This document shows positions 46,470 to 58,440 of a stretch of DNA of 64,000 nucleotides, one piece after another. The notes beneath the pieces were generated by a model, which saw nothing but the letters and a program-made list of their open reading frames with translations, searched no databases and was not told the origin of the DNA. How positions within the stretch are numbered: the stretch's first letter is position 1; each line of letters begins with the position of its first letter. Made by a program: the position numbers and the translations under genes. Origin of the DNA: Rotaria sp. Silwood1 (taxonomy: Eukaryota > Rotifera > Eurotatoria > Philodinida > Philodinidae); contig CAJNOP010000865.1 in NCBI GenBank assembly GCA_905250075.1, forward strand, positions 1 to 64,000, in the 5' to 3' direction.

Positions 46470-47505
46470 ATGACGTTTGGTATTCACAATATTGTTGGAA
46501 TTCATCGTCTTCATACGGGTCAAAAAAGCTATTCAACTCCATTGATATTCAAAACGTATAAACAATGGTCTTATTGGCAGCAAAAAACATTTGATTATCT
46601 TATTTGGTGCCATTTAGATCGTGCAGTAGAGTTTAGTGTTGCACTTCTATGTTGGTTTTGGATATTTCCACTAACCTTTTCTAAAGCAAATGAATGGCAT
46701 TTTCAGTGGGTATTTCAAGTTTTTCTCTTTAATATTGCTTGTGAATTTACTACTTATCCATTTTGGCATTGGATAACTCATGCACGTCGAAGTCCATATG
46801 CTCAAGGCCCATTACATGAAAAAAAATTTAATCCAGTTAATCCCTATGAAGATAAAGGCCAAGATCATTTATCAAGAGAAATAACATTCACCACACTTGG
46901 TTGGTTACAATCATCCTTCCTTCAATGCATTTTTATGTGGCTATGGGCTAGTGGTCGATTACCTTATTATAGTGATTTTTGGTCACGACCATTCTTTTCA
47001 ATTTTTATTCTTTTAAGTGTTACTTATTGGAGTGCATTTCATTTCTATTGGGTAGGTCAGATTATGAGTTTTCATTTGTAAAATTGTTTTATATATCAAG
47101 AGCCATCGTTTTATGCATCCATGGCGGTCTGTTCGACATGGAATACAAGATGGTGATATTGGTGCATTTCTTTATCGTCATTTTCATAGTCTTCATCATC
47201 GAAGTCATAATCCTGGTCCATGGTCTGGACTATCGATGCATCCAGTCGAACATTTCTTCTATTATACACGCGTTTATTTTCCTCTTCTTTTTTCTTGTCA
47301 TCCACTTCATTTTCTTTATGCAAAATTCCAGGCTGATATTGGACCAATCAGTGGGCATGATGGTCATGATGATCCAGCTGGTGGTGCAGCGTTTCATTAT
47401 TTACATCATGCATTTTTCGAATGTAATTATGGAGTACCATTAATTGATTTTGATCGTCTATTCGGTACTTATAAAAAATTTGTCAAAAAAACCGTCAACA
47501 AATGA
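46470..47505 (+). CDS. Fatty acid/sterol hydroxylase superfamily membrane enzyme
   Basis: A di-iron membrane oxygenase of the sterol desaturase / fatty acid hydroxylase superfamily (ER by family). Two exons, to 47051 and 47101-47505, split by a 49-nt intron (GTAGGT..ATCAAG, phase 0). The His clusters that bind iron are all there: HWITH, HEKKF, HRFMH, HRHFHSLHH, HPVEH and HYLHH. Hydrophobic stretches (VEFSVALLCWFWIFPLTF, LQCIFMWLWASG, FSIFILLSVTYWSAF, FPLLFSCHPLHFLY) match the multi-pass topology. 46470 is the first in-frame ATG and gives 328 aa, but the frame is open from about 46371, so an upstream exon may supply the true start. No defects seen. The exact substrate cannot be inferred. Confidence 0.85.
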
Positions 47506-48967
47506 CAAATGTAAAAATTAATTATTCTTCATCGTTATTCACTCTAATAGATAGAAAAAGATCGTTTTTTTTCTTTGAATTGATTTACCTCCAATTAATG
47601 TTTTGAACTATTCAACGAAAAGCTTTCGAGAAACTTAATTCGAAAAAAAAGCATATTTTTTTTCAGTTCATGATATTCTTGGTTATGCTATTCCATACTA
47701 ATGCATTTCGACAAACTGATATACTTCTTGATTGATTGTTTAATAATAAAATACATATAACAAAATAATTATAAGGCAACACTTGATAACTCGCGTTTCT
47801 AATCAGACACAGAGCTCAAACAATAACAGGTTTTTTGCATTATATATGCACTTTAACTAGTAAAAAAATCTCATTTTCCTTATATCTGGTTGATGCTAGA
47901 CATAAAAATAAGTATTGGAGTATCAAGGTGGCTAATTACACTTATACATTTTATAGATAACTTTCTAACATATTTAAAGAAACTCAAAGCTGAAAAGCAG
48001 ATGTTATTGCGTACGAAGATCACTGCTCTGATATGAACAAGTAACGCTCGTCGTTAGGACTCGCTTAACCCTCGACTGAATTCAATTTTGTAATCGTCTA
48101 TTATCGCTTTCGAGTTCTGCTTTCAGAATTATTGTTCGACACGCGCACAGACGAAAATCTGTCTATAGCATTGTTAGTGATGACCATTTTTGTAAAAGAA
48201 TCGGACCTTTCTATTTTCTATTCTGACGTTCTAAGATATACGTAAGTGAACAGCTCGCAGTCGATTCCCACGATTGAATTAAATCAATGCCTCAATTCTC
48301 TCAGACCGTAGTCAGACGATGTTTTTTCTCCCTCTGAAATTTTCACTTTTGTCTAGAACCATTTCTATTTTTGGATCCTAGTTATAATTCTATCTTGAGT
48401 ATGTACTCATCGCTCAAAGGAGCATCCAAGTGAATATGTTGTAAAATCTATATTCGGTTGAAGCCGCTTCGTCACTGAAACGCCATAAGCGGTTGCAAAG
48501 TATCCTGCATCTTCTATTGATCATCTCTTACACAGCATCAAAAGAAAACCATCCGAGAAAATCTACCGGTCTGTAGAGACCCATTTTTCACCGATTTACA
48601 CCGTTGAAAATGTTTCCTTTTGCTCATTTTTGTTCAAACAGGATGAAATTTCTACCTATTTTTCGAACTGTATAGAATATATCAAACCCAATCCATAAGT
48701 CTTCAGCCATGATTAAAAAGAATTCTGATAGTGTTAAACATTAATCAGACATTATAATAATCCGCACGACTAAGTAGCAGATTGTAAGCCAGGCACTCAG
48801 ACGTGTCGTTTCATTACAGTGTCACAAAAGATCTCAGTAACAAATGACCGCTGCGGAAGCTATGGTTTTCTTCATCAGAGATCAGTGTTTACATAGTTCA
48901 CAGCATTGCTGTACCTTTGTATGTTTTGCGATTTTCATTCCAAGTAGGCAGTTTGTTTCTTATACTA
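47506..48967. other. Spacer
   Basis: No gene or RNA gene recognised. Moderately AT-rich unique-looking sequence. Confidence 0.35.
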
Positions 48968-49100
48968 CAGTGCCGGTCAAAAGTGTGATCCCACTTTTTT
49001 CTTTTAAGTCGTGTATTAAAACTACACAACATTATTTCAATTTGTCTATATGCCTGTGTAGTACAAGTCAAGTACTATCTATATATATATATATATATAT
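48968..49100 (+). mobile_element. Tc1-like element end, cut by the gap
   Basis: TA followed by CAGTGCCGGTCAAAAGTGTG, the form of terminal inverted repeat seen in many Tc1-like elements. The sequence then runs into an AT microsatellite (49079-49100) and a 10-N gap (49101-49110), so the rest of the element cannot be judged. Confidence 0.45.
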
Positions 49101-49120
49101 NNNNNNNNNNTAACGATCAA

Positions 49121-49168
49121 AAGAACACCCACACTCACCCACACACCCCACCCACACCCACACCCCAA
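49121..49168. repeat. C-rich telomere-like arm beside the gap
   Basis: AACACCCACACTCACCCACA followed by CACCCCAAAA, preceded by CGATCAAAAG in the place of a core. Its G-rich partner, if any, would lie in the 10-N gap. Confidence 0.65.
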
Positions 49169-50533
49169 AAATACAGAAAGAAAAAAAAGAAACATTGAGT
49201 AATATGCCTTTCATACTACGAAGAAAAAGAAAAAAGAACTCATTTTATCTGCAAGAACGAAAAAAAAAATTTCTTTCTTTTTCCTCGACTGAAGGGAGAG
49301 TCAGATGCAACAAAATGTGTTTGTATGCATATATGTGGGCGTCAAAGTAAAAGAAAAAAATCAGGTATCGAAGGTTCATACGCAGAGATCAATAATAATC
49401 GCAGCGACTTAAGACTAGTTAGAGCCAGTTAAAATGAATCATGTTTAGCTTGGACCAGTCAGTGTTACTTGAGTCTAGTTAATCCTAGTTAGCCCTAATT
49501 GGTTCTAATTAAAGCGAATGATTTTTTACTGAGCAAGGGCATTTCTAGAAAATATTGATTTTTTTCCCTAGAATGAATACAGGTTATATGAAATGAAGTA
49601 AGTTTTTTGTAGTTGATAATGGGACTGACTAATTACGAATAGCACGTCGTAGAGGTCTCATTAAATGATTAGTTGCTGGTTTGTAATATTCACAAGAGTT
49701 ATTTCAAAGAACATCCGCAGAAAATCTCGTATATATTTCGAGAAACATCATTAAGATTTTGGTATTCAAAAATTTCAGTATAATGCGAATATTTTAGAAA
49801 GATCGTGAAAATCAAGTTATAATGGATAGCTACCGACGAAACCTGATCTTCGGTATTCTTATCGAAAATTGTTTTCTTGTGAACTCAACAACTTTCTGCG
49901 AATAGTCCGACCGCAGTCTGATAGTTAGTAGATAAAAAATGTTCAGCGTTGCTTTTAATAGGCTTAAATGTAGAACTCTTGTATTGCGTTTTAGTTGCAT
50001 TATAGCAATATGTCATATCTTAACCTTTTCTTGCACGTAGCTAAATCTGATAGTTCAAAAGGACAATTCGCTCAATAACATTAACCTTATGTCCTGTAAT
50101 ATACAAAGGAAAAAATGTAATATATATTCAACAATTACCACTAAAGTAAGTTTCAATAAAAAAAAGGGTCTTTCTCTTATGGTGCGATAATAGTGTGTGC
50201 CATAACATGATGCGTTCAACAATGTCAAAAAAATGATTTTTATGATGAAGACTAGATTCTAATTGTTGATTTGAAGTCTACAATAGATAGCGTTTAATTT
50301 GACACAAAATCTATTTTTAAATGTCTTATGGTTCGCGAGAACTCAGTTTTTATAAAATGATTTCTAAACGAACCATAGTGCAAGAAAGCTTTTATTTGTT
50401 TTCTTACAAACTTATGTCTGCTACGATTCTTTATCCATTAGTGAAAAACTACAGACCACCAACTGCTTACATTCTTTAGTTATTTGCATAATAATAATCC
50501 ATGTAAAATCTTCGCTATAACTTTTCACCAACA
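49169..50533. other. Spacer with degenerate CTAGTTAG-type words
   Basis: At 49405-49510 a decayed short tandem of CTAGTTA / CCTAGTTAGCC / CTAATTGG words is seen. Nothing coding was found. Confidence 0.35.
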
Positions 50534-51176
50534 ATGAATTCGCACTCGACAACCTCTCACCCACAAGAGAGTGATATTGAGTAAGAGAATCGATACGTTC
50601 TTCTTTTTGTTCGCTCTTGTGCACTCTTATGCTCTTTTACGTCGTCTTGATCACATGTACATGAATATATACAGAGTAGTATATAAGAATAAATCATCAT
50701 TGATCGATCCATCACAATTACTAAAAGTCAAGTTAAACTTATTTTTCTTGTATAAACCAAGTTCTATGTGGTCAGCTTCAGGTACTTCACAAACTTCTAA
50801 TCAATCATCCACTTTGGGTAGAATGGGTGGAACTGGTACTACTGGCCAATCAGGCGACCAAGGTATATCCACAACACAAGGTAGTGAAGGATCAACAAAG
50901 GCTGGTATGGGTGGTGGCAGTAGTGGACAACACAGTAACACTGGAGGTGGTCCAAGTAATTATCTCAATATAGTGATCGCTGATTTATAGGAGTGGATAT
51001 TCTTATCATGTAGAAAACCACAAAAGGGTTTTTTATAAAGTAGAAATTTCGTAGAAAGATCACTAATTTGTGATAAAAATTGATTTCTTATTGCTTTTTT
51101 TTTAAAATTTTTTCAAGGCACTGGTGAAGTGGAATCGTCCAGTTCAAAGAACAGTTCAAGCAGTGGCAATGATTAA
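50534..51176 (+). CDS. Ser/Gly/Thr-rich small disordered protein, unknown function
   Basis: Three exons, 50534-50580, 50762-50955 and 51118-51176, with donors GTAAGA and GTAATT and acceptors CCAAG and TTCAAG, phases 2 and 1. The product is 99 aa starting MNSHSTTSHPQESDI and ending KNSSSSGND. It is almost free of hydrophobic residues, with GTGTTGQSGDQG and GGGSSGQHSNTGGG runs, so it should be intrinsically disordered; no signal peptide. The match of three exons in phase to an in-frame stop is the main evidence. It could be a longer protein's tail, or a stress-related disordered protein, but the sequence does not decide that. Confidence 0.5.
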
Positions 51177-52781
51177 CTCCGAGTACCATCACTAAATTCA
51201 CACATCATACGAACTTCTTCTAAGTTTTCATCATTTTTTTATTTTGTCTTGTGTTTCAACTTAAACCTCAATAATTTGTTCAAATCACATAAATACATAA
51301 ATCGATTCGTAATGTAGACTCTGCAGATCAACATATCAATACTCATGCAAGTTAAGATGCACAAAAAAACATCGATCACCCATAATATTGTCTTTTTCAT
51401 CATATAAAATGAATTTTAATGTTTAAATATGATTATAATTAGTTCAATTTGATCCTTCTTTTCTATACACAACAAACAAATTATTTCAACTGAATAAAGG
51501 TATATTTTATTTTCTATATTTCACAATATTCTTTCGAAAAAGAAGAACTACGACGATGAGAGAAAATAAACTCGTTAACCTTTGCTCCGAAAATACATGA
51601 AGTAAAAAAACCTATTCACGATAGCTGATAGTCCTAAGTAAAAGTGTCCTTACTAAACTATACATTCATTTAAAAGATAGTTCGAAAAAAAGATACCACA
51701 AATTAATTTAAAATTCGTATATTTAGTATCCAATTATGAATAATAAATATATTCATATGTATTTATTATCATTGACTTAATTGAACAAGAGCGAACACTT
51801 TAAATTTAGTTTCGATAATTTTATTCGATGTATTTTATTTTGTTTCATATCATAAAGATATAAATTAGAGGATCAAATGAGACATAACTGTGATAAGTTA
51901 ACTTATAGAGGATTATTGCTATTTCTATTTCAACATATTTATATTATCTGAGATGCATATGTTTACTTCTTTGTTCATTTCGATTGTATGACGTCGCTCA
52001 TCATCTGTTTATGTGATCTATATAACGAGTGGTTGCTAATTTAGAAAAATATTCTTTAAAGGAAAGAAAAAAAAAGATCATTAAATAAATCGAGAATTTA
52101 TGTAGCAATGTTTTTCTCTCCTTATGATAAATACTTCATATCACCATATAAGGGTAATTGTACCAATAAATTCAGCAAAATTTACTGAAGAATTTTGAAT
52201 ATTTCAAGAACATTCCTCTTTCTAAGTTAACTGCTGATAGTGATCTTTAAAAACAAAAGTGGTTGTTAATGTCCCCTTGGTCTATTTCTGAACGTTTAAT
52301 TTTGGAATCAGATTGAGTTACGTTAGTATTGATCATTGAGGTTCTTATTTCATTATTTAGTGCGTTGTTCTAACAATCAATTACATACTATGACCTATCT
52401 ACATTCTCATGCAAGTCTCTTCTTTCATATCCACATGCCACATATGAATGAGAATAGTACAAAATACAAAGAATCAAATTGAAAGAATTTTTTATTCAAA
52501 TAAGAAGAGTGATGAATGCCATATTTGAAGCACACAACATAAAGCTAGAGTTTGATGGTATTAATATTAATAGAATTGTACAATACAAAGAAAAACGAAA
52601 AAAAATGTCCGATACTCCATAGTAAAAATAAGGCTTTTTCCATCATTGAACCACCTTGTCGAAAGATAGTTATTAAAAGTTCTCATGTGTTCGAAAGTAT
52701 ACTAAGGTCTTCTCATTTCGAACAGAATCACTATGTTGCTAATATTGATAATAGTGTTGAGAATCGATAAAAAGAAATATG
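51177..52781. other. Spacer
   Basis: AT-rich, no supported feature. Confidence 0.35.
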
Positions 52782-53852
52782 CTAACGAGTAGGATCATGC
52801 TTTTTTTGTGGCTGAACAGATTTGATTGCAAAGTCTAACGACTCACCACCAGGACCGATCTGTGAAACTCTTGATGTTGCTCCAACCTGTGGTACTTGAA
52901 ACCTTTTCAAGCGAGTATGGCTGATTATTGGTTCGATACGACGTCTATTAATGTACCTTTTCAAACAAAATATATGGCTAAGCATTTTTACTAGTTCATG
53001 GCGATATGTACGTGACGCCAATGTCTGCACAATGAATAAAGGAATAATATATGAGAAAAGAATTAGTTCGGCTACAAAGCCAGTAAATCGTTCGATAGAC
53101 AGACGTTCAGGTGACTTATACACAGTATTGAGCGTGGCAGCGTTATAAAAGAAAAAACTCATTAGCGGTGTGTTTAGAATGACATAGATAAGTACTTGAA
53201 TGAATAAAATCAGTAGAACTTGTTGATCACTAATGCGTTCTGACTGTGAGCTTACGTCTGTGGCTACAGTTTGACTTCTGAGCGCAATTTGACGGCGTTG
53301 TCTCTTCATACGCAGATTGCGATAAACTAATAGAGAACAAATAATCATGCATAACGGCGGAAGAAAACCACCGAATAAAGTAGTAAAAGTGCTATGATAA
53401 AATGCTGCAACAGTGTTATAGAAAATACCACATCCACCTGCTTTCAAGCCATAGAAAATTAGGATATGTACCGGTAGTACAATCCAGATAGGCACAATCA
53501 CTGCTACAACACGATGTGCTACACGCACTGCAGCAAAATTACGAAGACGTGCGTTGGCTGATGACAATGCGTAGCGATCAAAACAAGCACCAACTAAACA
53601 CCAACGGAATATCATGCCGATGGATTGAAGTACATACAGACGCAGTTTGCAAAAGACTGCAGAGTTAAGACTTGGGTCTGCATGGTTGAGTGTATACAGA
53701 TTGAATCCAAGTCCCCAAGATAACGTAATTGTCCATGCGACATTGCATCCTAAAAAATCTGCATAAAAGGATAGATAATATAGATTAGGTTTAGTTTCTT
53801 TATGGATGGATATTCTTAAACATCTCTGTGATCCGTCTAGATAGTAGAGCAT
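52782..53852 (-). CDS. Rhodopsin-like G-protein-coupled receptor (TM1 not seen)
   Basis: An open frame of 356 codons on the minus strand. Helices from TM2 onward are visible: FYADFLGCNVAWTITLSW, then Cys-bearing TM3 with GACFDRYALS (the DRY motif at the inner end), VVAVIVPIWIVLPVHILIF (TM4), FGGFLPPLCMIICSLLVY (TM5), QVLLILFIQVLIYVILNTPL (TM6) and LILFSYIIPLFIVQTLASRTY (TM7, degenerate NPxxY). The C-terminal tail is basic then Ser/Gly rich. Upstream of the ATG at 53852 an in-frame stop occurs, and an acceptor-like CTATCTAG lies near the start, so TM1 probably sits in an unidentified upstream exon. It resembles peptide-receptor-like GPCRs; the ligand is unknown. No internal stops. Confidence 0.75.
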   Translation of the reverse strand: MLYYLDGSQRCLRISIHKETKPNLYYLSFYADFLGCNVAWTITLSWGLGFNLYTLNHADPSLNSAVFCKLRLYVLQSIGMIFRWCLVGACFDRYALSSANARLRNFAAVRVAHRVVAVIVPIWIVLPVHILIFYGLKAGGCGIFYNTVAAFYHSTFTTLFGGFLPPLCMIICSLLVYRNLRMKRQRRQIALRSQTVATDVSSQSERISDQQVLLILFIQVLIYVILNTPLMSFFFYNAATLNTVYKSPERLSIERFTGFVAELILFSYIIPLFIVQTLASRTYRHELVKMLSHIFCLKRYINRRRIEPIISHTRLKRFQVPQVGATSRVSQIGPGGESLDFAIKSVQPQKKHDPTR

Positions 53853-56800
53853 GATATTTAATCAAAGCACACAGTACGTAAAAATTTCTTTTTAGGTAAC
53901 ATTATAATTTCAAATGACATCAATAGAAAGTTTTATGTAAAATTAAAGCGCATCGAACATAGGAGTGCCACACTTATCACTTACCAGATAAGTGGTAAGT
54001 GTTATCATCATCGAATAATTATCGATATAACACTACCAATAATAAGTAGAATATGACACCCCTAGCCGAAAGTAGAATTCATGAATATTCAATAGAAAAT
54101 GTTCGATTAATTTTATACTGTGGACTTCAGTAGATTCATAAAATGGTACATGATATCAACTGAAAAAAATTCATTTCATCAGACACAGTAAATTGGATTT
54201 CACCTAAAATGATGAACATGATAAAGTAATATTGTTTTCTTAGCGTTTGATAAACACAGTCAATAATCAGTAGAACAACTATTAACGATTTTATGGCAAA
54301 AAGATGAGACAGACACAAGCATATTAATGTTATTTGAAATTACAGCGTTATTTTCTGACCAAATAGTTTTACGTACCTCTTCGTGTTGATTTTTTTGTAA
54401 GTAGCGAAAAAAATCACTTACATGTGCTGCAGGACACTGAACGAAATCGCTGTCGAGAAAATAGCCCAATATTGAGAAAGCAGCAGAGCAAACCCAAAGC
54501 TAGATAAGTTGACTCAACATAACGAATCATTTGTCGTTGAATGTTGAGCAAGATGCTGCTCAGCGATGAACTTGTGGATGACATTTAGTCTATTGATAAT
54601 CGATCAGTTAGTGAACAATCGTGAATCAGCGCAAGATTGGTCTATATTAAATAGACGTTACTGTAATGGCTTACTGTATAGAATAAATTCTTAAAAGAAA
54701 AAAAAACATTCTACACAACTGATAGATTTTGTGAAATTTTGCTATTTTTGTTCATTGAGGAATTTAGTGTCTATGAGTAAGAAAGGAATATGCTAAAACT
54801 ATTTTTTAAGGATCATGATCGAATTCTTTCATGTGACACGTAGTTAATGAGAAAAAAGTATGTTCGTCTGTATGTTCTACTTCAATTAGTCATAGTAAAA
54901 TACTAAATTTTCCTTAGTCTTCATCTCTGGAAAAGAACGCTACTGTTTTGTCTGATAACCGAGCATTTTTCTGAACTCATCATATAAACATAAATTCAAA
55001 AGACTTGCAAATTACTTATTCAAATTTCAGAAGATTTTGAACTTCCAATTTCCAGCGAGTTTTTTGTCTTAAGCGAAGTGTCTCTATCTGTCATAAACCT
55101 AGAGTCTGTTAAATGTTTATACCATGTTTTCTCGTTTTCATATACTTTCATGGAAAGTCTTCTATGTATAGGTTGGTTAGTCATAGCTCTGCGATAGCAT
55201 GAAATGATAAAATGATCTATTCCAGCAAAGAAAAAAACATTATCTATAATAAATAGTGATGTTGAAAAGAAGTAGAACGTAGATAAGAGAATACTACTTA
55301 TAAAATTGCTACCATGAAGATCTTTTGATCTCTATTAAATAACACATTTCACAGTGTATGCTTTAAAAGACAAAAGTAAATTAATCAGTGAATACTTATA
55401 ATTTACAAACTATTATTATCTCTCAATGAATATGTTCGTTATCTTATTTCACATTGTATTTATAAATGTAGGTTTTTTTTCATTTTTTTAATATTATATT
55501 CCTGACGATGACGGGTATCACCTGTCAAACGCTTGAATAAATAAATGTGTTTTTTCATAACAATCAAAGCCCGTTCTTCGCAGTAGTTTTATACTCAATA
55601 TTGCTTCGTCTACAATCTACTTCTCTTCAACCTCAATATGTATCTAACACAAGTACCAAGTATGACGATATAATCTTGTTAAGGACCAGAAAAATGGAAA
55701 AACTATCTATTAAAGTACAAAACTAGAAATATGATGTAGAATGTATTCGAATACATAAATTAACACCGACCCTGTCGAGATTTCGTTATGGAAGGAAAGG
55801 AAAAAAGCAATCAATTAGGATAGATATTTTTGATATTTTTGTCTCCGAATTGAACGATCTATTGAATAACCTTAACTTAACAATGAAGGGACGAAATTTT
55901 CCATCAATTACAGAAAATATGTATATGCATGATCTAAGAAAGCTAGAGAAAAATAGTGATGAAACTTCATAAAACATTAAATGTATTATCCATTCAACCG
56001 TTATTCACGGTTATATTTGTCAAAAATAATTTTTACGATAAAGACGAAGACTACCATTCCTTAGTCCTCTTTTGTTAAAAAAAAAGCTTCTGTTTTTTTT
56101 ATAAAAAAAAAAGAAAATATACTTCCTCGCAAAAGTTTATATTATCTTTAAATACCGGAAAAATCATAAAAAATATTTTTCAAAAAGTTTGCTACTTATT
56201 TTCAAATGAAAATTTGACGATTGAGAGATCAAAACAATGGAACAACGGGTCAGGATGATAATAAGTCTCTTAAAATTAGATGTATTCGTAACATAAATTT
56301 GAACACACTCTCACTGACTGAAGAATATTTTCTAAGTCGAGAATGGAACGTTTGCGTTGAAAATAAACCTAATTTGATTGGTTTTAAGATCTGCGGTGAC
56401 AGCAAACGGGCGCAGTGCTTACCTTCTTTCTCGGTAATGTTGCTATAATGAGCTACTTCACATTTAATACGCACTTATATAAGAGAGAGGAGAAGAGAGA
56501 AAGATGAACAAATGAAAATCTAATAAGAAATAATGAAGAGGAAAGAGAAAAGAAAGATTGATGGGATGTGATTTCAACATCGGTACACTGATATTGAATT
56601 GAACAGTGAGAAGATTAAACCTTCATGTCGCTCTAACTCCTTTAGTAAAACCTGTCGAAAAATACATGATTTTGCAAAAGTATTAATGAGATCTAAGAAA
56701 AAGAAAAAGATTACATATCAGTGATGAAAGAATTAATAGTACAAAAACATTAAAGAAAAATCACAATATCATAATTTGCCACGTTGATAAAGAAAATTAC

Positions 56801-57735
56801 ATAGTTGTTGATGACAAAGGAAGCTAGATTGGCCAAGAAGAAGAAATCTTACGGATGAAAAGAATTTCAACATACTGATATCTCATTATTGAATGAAAAG
56901 GAAAAGTTATAAATAGCTATCATTTTCATGCCAATGTCTTGCTGCACCAAGACTGTCAACATATGCATCAGTAAATACTATTTTTCATTTAAAAGACATA
57001 AATATACTACGTCACAGAAAGCAATATGACATCATCAGTTGAAAAAGACTTTCGCATTTATACGATAATGACTGTAATTATGATCCACATGCGAATGCTC
57101 ATCATCTTGGACCTCTACTCGGTCCTCTTTATAATTGACATAGTCGCGATGATGCAAGTTGTGGTTATAGGTATCTATGAATGGAAACATGACGCGAGGA
57201 CCTTCGTCAACGGCAAAGCTAACTTTGCAGAAACCTAATCAAAAGGCAAGGACGACTTTTAAGTTTCCTATCAGATGGTCAAAGATACACTCGAAAAACT
57301 GCCAATCAGGAATTTTTTCTAAGGGGATCGGTCTTTTTAAATGTGCAGATACCATAGTGAAGAAAACGTTTTCCTTTCACGAAAACTTTTTGCCGTACTA
57401 TCTCCAAGCACTCTTCTCGCTCAGAGGGCATTGATCCTTCAATTCTCTCACCCTCTGAGCACATCAGTTTGGTGTCTTTTACAATTATAATGATATGTCG
57501 ATCATTTAATAAACAAAAAGTTTCTACACAATGGTATTCTTCAAAAAATTCAGAAAGATTTTACTTACACAACAATCCGTGATAAATCGAGGAAGCTAAT
57601 TTCATGCATAGAAATCGATATTTGTTGTTTTTTTAATATTTTTGATGAGTATGCAACTGCATTTGTATTCATTGATAGGATTTCAAGGTGTTAGCTGAAG
57701 CACTAATAACAGAATATACAGAATGCAAATTTAGT
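53853..57735. other. Gene-poor region
   Basis: Contains a near-perfect 13-bp hairpin (ACACTTATCACTT/AAGTGGTAAGTGT) at about 53971-54002. A possible exon end lies on the minus strand at about 54420 (CCTGCAGCACAT then GTAAGT). A broken coding-like stretch lies at 57040-57240 (NDCNYDPHANAHHLGPLLGP) with several stops. None could be assigned to a family. The rest is AT-rich. Confidence 0.35.
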
Positions 57736-57942
57736 TGGGTGTGGGAGGGGGTGTGGGCGTGGGCGTGGGTGGATGTGGGGTGTGGGTGCGTAAATGTGGT
57801 GGGTGTGAATGTAAGTCTTCTCTTCGCCCAAATCCGCACCCACCCACCCACCACACTCACACTCACACCCACACCCCACACCCATCCACACCCACACCCC
57901 ACACGCACACCCACATCCACACACCCACACACCCACACCCCA
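57736..57942. repeat. Long telomere-like foldback
   Basis: G-rich arm of about 73 bp (GGGTGTGGGAGGGGGTGTGG and GGGCGTGGGCGTGGGTGG words), core GTAAGTCTTCTCTTCGCCC, C-rich arm of about 110 bp (CACCCACCCACC to CACACCCACACCCC). The core is one of the clearest GTCTTCTCTTC examples. Confidence 0.9.
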
Positions 57943-58035
57943 GTATCTAGGATCATTTTGCGCCATCGCTCCACTGTATTTGTTGAATCTTTAATTTTTA
58001 TTATCTTAAAAAAATTAAAAACATAATTGGGTTTG

Positions 58036-58440
58036 AATCAAGTGTCGATTCATACAGAGATTCGAACAAAACAATTTTCAGAAGCATCTTTTGGTGAATT
58101 TTCCGTCATCAATTCATAAGGATCGTTGGCCTCCTAATAGTCCTGATTTAAATCTATTGGATTATTGGAACAAAGTGACACTCAATAAGACTTTGATTGA
58201 TGAGCTGAAAAAAGTTCTGAAAAGAATTCAAACAGAAGTTGTTTTTGAAAGTTGTCCATCTTGGACCTCTCGACTGTATCTTCTGTCGAAAAACAATGGT
58301 AGTTACCTTCGTTACTATAACATATCATTTTGTTGAGCTTTCAAAGACAAATCTTTCGAAAAACAATAGAAGCCTAAGCAATGGAATTCGAGAAAGATAT
58401 CTCGAAAATACTCAGAACGGCGTACAACCTGGGCCACCTG
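58036..58440 (+). pseudogene. mariner transposase C-terminal relic with 3' end
   Basis: The frame contains SSIHKDRWPPNSPDLNLLDY, which includes the third catalytic Asp block of mariner transposases (SPDLNPLDY type), followed by LIDELKKVLKRIQTEVVFES and a C-terminal SKNNGSYLR-like end. About 80 codons survive; the N-terminal DNA-binding part and first two Asp are missing. Downstream, GTACAACCTGGGCCACCTG at 58422-58440 followed by ATATA looks like the 3' terminal inverted repeat and TA target. The 5' side is lost close to the foldback that ends at 57942. Confidence 0.7.
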
